DNA of 64,000 bases from Solirubrobacter pauli (GTDB taxonomy: Bacteria; Actinomycetota; Thermoleophilia; Solirubrobacterales; Solirubrobacteraceae). The stretch covers positions 2,170,001 through 2,234,000 of the forward strand of contig NZ_RBIL01000002.1 in assembly GCF_003633755.1 (NCBI RefSeq), written 5' to 3'. Below are positions 61,980 to 64,000 of this stretch, piece after piece. How positions within the stretch are numbered: the stretch's first letter is position 1; every line of letters starts with the position of its first letter. Under the pieces are notes generated by a model. It saw only the letters and a program-made list of their open reading frames with translations, was not told where the DNA came from and made no database searches. The translations under genes were made by a program, and so were the position numbers.

Positions 61980-62581
61980 AGCCGGACGAGCACGTCGGCG
62001 CGGTGCGCGGTCTCGGCGACGAGCTCCGCGTTGCGCTCGTCGCTGCGCAGCACCCAGGCGCGCGCGTACTCGGGTGTCTTGCCGAACTGGATGTGCCGCT
62101 GGATGAGCCGCTGCACGCGCAGCTCCTCGTCGGTCTCGACGTACCAGCACTCGTCGAGCAGCGGCTTGATGCCGGGCCACAGCAGCAGGTAGTTGCCTTC
62201 GGTGACGACGAGCGGCGTCTGGCTCGGGACCGCGATCGAGCCGGCGATCGGCTCCTCGATCTCGCGGCGGAACTCGGGCGCGTACACGACGGGCTCGTCG
62301 CCGCGCAGGCGTTGCAACAGCGCGGCGTAGCCGGCGGAGTCGAACGTGTCGGGAGCGCCCATCCGGTCGCGCCGGCCCAGCCGCACGAGCTCGGGCTGCG
62401 CGAGGTGGAAGCCGTCCATCGGCACGAGCCGTGCCTGCTCGCCCAGCGCGGCGACCACCGCCCGCGCGACCGTCGACTTCCCACCCCCGGGTGGACCCGC
62501 GATCCCGAGGATCTGGCGCTCGCCGCGCTCCGCGAGCGCATGGGCACGCGCGAACAGCTCGTCCTCGCTGGTGATGACCAC
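61976..62581 (-). CDS. P-loop nucleoside/pantothenate-type kinase
   Basis: 201 residues. Walker A is [17 protein letters not shown] (about 27-43), then [38 protein letters not shown] and the lid region [19 protein letters not shown]. This matches the uridine-kinase/pantothenate-kinase-like family that includes FrcK/YfhC-type proteins. The phosphate acceptor cannot be told. Its 3' end overlaps the SDR stop by four bases on the opposite strand. Confidence 0.85.
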   Translation of the reverse strand: MVITSEDELFARAHALAERGERQILGIAGPPGGGKSTVARAVVAALGEQARLVPMDGFHLAQPELVRLGRRDRMGAPDTFDSAGYAALLQRLRGDEPVVYAPEFRREIEEPIAGSIAVPSQTPLVVTEGNYLLLWPGIKPLLDECWYVETDEELRVQRLIQRHIQFGKTPEYARAWVLRSDERNAELVAETAHRADVLVRL

Positions 62582-62627
62582 GGGTGCACCCTAGGCGAGC
62601 ACCGTCCGCGCGGCTGCACGGCGCCGT

Positions 62628-63266
62628 TCACAGCCCGTCGCCGACCGTGAGCGCGTCGACGGCCCTCGCGTCTCCGGGCACGCGCGCGAGCAGCCGCACG
62701 TCCCGCGCGTACTCCTGGGCGGCGACCAGGTAGACCGCGTCCGTCACCGGCACCCGCAGCGTCGCCGCGACCCGCGGCCCACCGCCGTCCTTCGCCGCGG
62801 CCGGCTTGGCCGCCAGCACCTCGACGTCCTGCAGCGCGAGCCGCGTCTGCTTGTCCGTGGTCACGACGACGTCGACCCGCACGCCCGCGCTCACGCTGCC
62901 CGACGCGACGACGTCGACCGCCCGCTCCCCACGCTTGACCGGCGGCTCCTCGGGCTCGCGCGCGATCAGCTCGGCCGTCACCGCGCCGCCCGCCACGACC
63001 GGCACCGCCAGCTTGCGCCCGGCGAGCGCCGCCGCGAACACCGGCTCCCCGACCGGCGCGTACCGCGCGGGCAGCGCTCGCACCCCGAGGTCCTGCAACC
63101 GCAACGTCCGCCCGGCGGGTAGGTCGACGCGCGCGACCACCACCTCCGTGAGCGGCCCGAGCTGCGCTTCGAGCGCGGCCTCACGCCGCGCCATGTGCGA
63201 CGCCGACAACGCCCCGAGCACCACCGCCAGCGCGAGCAGGACCGCGGCCCGCCGGCGCCGCGTCAC
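62628..63266 (-). CDS. CpaB/RcpC-like SAF-domain protein
   Basis: 212 residues from the GTG at 63266, overlapping the histidine kinase stop (GTGA); the longer frame is kinase-gene shadow. One membrane helix (RAAVLLALAVVLGALSASHM) and then a SAF domain (VVVARVDLPAGRTLRLQDLG, VRALPARYAPVGEPVFAAAL) and a CpaB-type second half (VDVVVTTDKQTRLALQDVEV, VTDAVYLVAAQEYARDVRLL). Such proteins belong to Flp/Tad pilus assembly, so it may serve the tadABC genes 8 kb away. Confidence 0.8.
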   Translation of the reverse strand: MTRRRRAAVLLALAVVLGALSASHMARREAALEAQLGPLTEVVVARVDLPAGRTLRLQDLGVRALPARYAPVGEPVFAAALAGRKLAVPVVAGGAVTAELIAREPEEPPVKRGERAVDVVASGSVSAGVRVDVVVTTDKQTRLALQDVEVLAAKPAAAKDGGGPRVAATLRVPVTDAVYLVAAQEYARDVRLLARVPGDARAVDALTVGDGL

Positions 63267-64000
63267 GAGCCCACCGACCGCTCGTCGGACGCGGCGACCG
63301 CGCGGGGCGAGCCCACGGCGAGCCCGTCGGGCGCCGCACGCCGGCGGCCAGCGTCCGCGGCACGCTCGTCGGGGGCGACAAGCGGCCGTGGCGCGCCCAC
63401 GGCGAGCCCGTCGGGCGCCGCGAGTTCGCGTGGCGAGCCCGCGGCGGAGTCGTCGGCAGCGACGAGCGGCCGTGGCGCACCCACGGCGGGCCCGTCGGAC
63501 CTCGCAAGCGCGCGGGGCGAGCCCGCGGCCGAGTCGCCGCGACCACGCGCCGGCCGTGCGGCGGTGCGGTTTGCGAGCCGGCGGAGCTTCACCCTCGCGC
63601 GGCCGCGGAACGTCAGCGGGACGGGCGTCGTCGCCGCCGGCAGCTCGAGCGCGAGCCGCGCGCCGTCGGCGGTGAGTCGGCCGCCGTGGTGCGACGCGAT
63701 GCCCGCCGCGATCGCGAGGCCGTGGCCGCGCCGACCGCGGCGGAAACGGGCCGGTGCCGTCAACGCGGTGAGTGGCGCCGGGAGGCCGGGGCCGTCGTCG
63801 CTCACCTCGATCGTGACGCGGTCCAGGGACGCCCGCACGCGCACGCGGACCTCGCCCTGGCCGTGCTCGGCCGCGTTGGCGACGAGGTTCGCGCACGCCT
63901 GGGCGATGCGCAGCGGGTCGGCCAGGACGGTCGCGGGCGCGGCGAGGTCGCCGCCACCGATCGCGAACGGCAGCACCACCGTCGGCGACTCCACGCGCAG
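63263..64000 (-). CDS. sensor histidine kinase, C-terminal part (cut by window edge)
   Basis: 246 codons are visible, open to the window end. The HATPase_c domain is clear: N box ACANLVANAAEHG, G1 DDGPGLP, G2 RRGHGLAIAAGIASHHGG and ARLALELP. The sensor and His-phosphotransfer parts lie outside the window. After the catalytic domain comes a 115-residue Ala/Pro/Arg-rich tail built from a repeat (GSPREL, DGLAVGAPRPLVA). Kinases normally end soon after the G2 region. It is coupled to the SAF gene. Confidence 0.82.
   Translation of the reverse strand: MRVESPTVVLPFAIGGGDLAAPATVLADPLRIAQACANLVANAAEHGQGEVRVRVRASLDRVTIEVSDDGPGLPAPLTALTAPARFRRGRRGHGLAIAAGIASHHGGRLTADGARLALELPAATTPVPLTFRGRARVKLRRLANRTAARPARGRGDSAAGSPRALARSDGPAVGAPRPLVAADDSAAGSPRELAAPDGLAVGAPRPLVAPDERAADAGRRRAAPDGLAVGSPRAVAASDERSVGS
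63301..63540 (-). repeat. 84-bp tandem repeat in the histidine kinase tail
   Basis: The segment CCCACGGCGAGCCCGTCGGG starts at 63312 and again at 63396, and a diverged copy starts at 63480: exactly 84 bases apart, so the 28-codon unit stays in frame. It encodes DGLAVGAPRPLVA- and GSPREL-type stretches in the tail. Confidence 0.8.

Overview
The window is a very GC-rich, gene-dense stretch of an actinomycete chromosome. The combination of features points to the Thermoleophilia, order Solirubrobacterales (Solirubrobacter- or Conexibacter-like): many GTG/TTG starts, a split glycine decarboxylase (gcvPA/gcvPB), meso-DAP peptidoglycan genes, and secreted proteins with Arg/Lys-rich beta-sandwich ends. 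This placement is inferred from gene content and style, not from an alignment. No rRNA, tRNA, CRISPR array, insertion sequence or prophage was seen.

Layout. 1-6.5 kb: secreted proteins (a cut-off exported protein, a phytase-like esterase, a 1384-residue ThuA/sugar-dehydrogenase/PKD/CBM protein and a cupredoxin). 6.5-11.2 kb (minus strand): hisC, a short aromatic leader peptide, aroF, tyrA and aroA, which look like an aromatic amino acid operon controlled by attenuation. 11.2-13.6 kb: a TetR regulator divergent from a two-gene ABC exporter, with three operator copies over the promoter. 13.6-21.4 kb: chorismate mutase aroH, rluB-type pseudouridine synthase, rlmN, an arylsulfotransferase-like protein, a TerC membrane protein, a DUF4328-like protein, scpB-scpA and trpS. 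21.4-25.3 kb: four tandem secreted paralogues with RTX-like Gly-Asp repeats. 25.3-29.7 kb: glycine cleavage operon gcvT-gcvH-gcvPA-gcvPB, preceded by a membrane GGDEF protein.

31.4-50.9 kb (minus strand) is a rearranged division and cell wall (dcw) cluster. In transcription order it is mraZ-rsmH-ftsL-ftsI-[aidB]-murE-murF-mraY-[ATL]-[secreted protein]-ftsW-murG-[lipoprotein, recQ on the plus strand]-murC-ftsQ-ftsZ. murD and ftsA are absent from it. Non-dcw genes, including two alkylation-damage genes (aidB and an alkyltransferase-like gene), sit inside. A mraZ promoter with repeated AGTGGG boxes in its spacer can be read upstream, and a sigma70-like promoter precedes ftsZ.

51.2-54.3 kb: type IV pilus/Tad secretion genes tadA-tadB-tadC. 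54.3-56.4 kb: a scarred regulatory patch with a LysR remnant, a response regulator and a frameshifted NarL-type regulator. 56.4-64 kb: a Crp-like regulator, a DGPF protein with an ECF42-like sigma factor, a three-domain kinase/M23/aminotransferase fusion, an SDR, a P-loop kinase, a CpaB-like SAF protein and the C-terminal part of a histidine kinase with an 84-bp repeat.

The strongest candidates for new biology are the Tyr/Trp/Phe leader peptide with competing hairpins before aroF, the hairpin that encloses the start of the first RTX-like paralogue, the mraZ control region, and the DNA-alkylation genes embedded in the dcw cluster.
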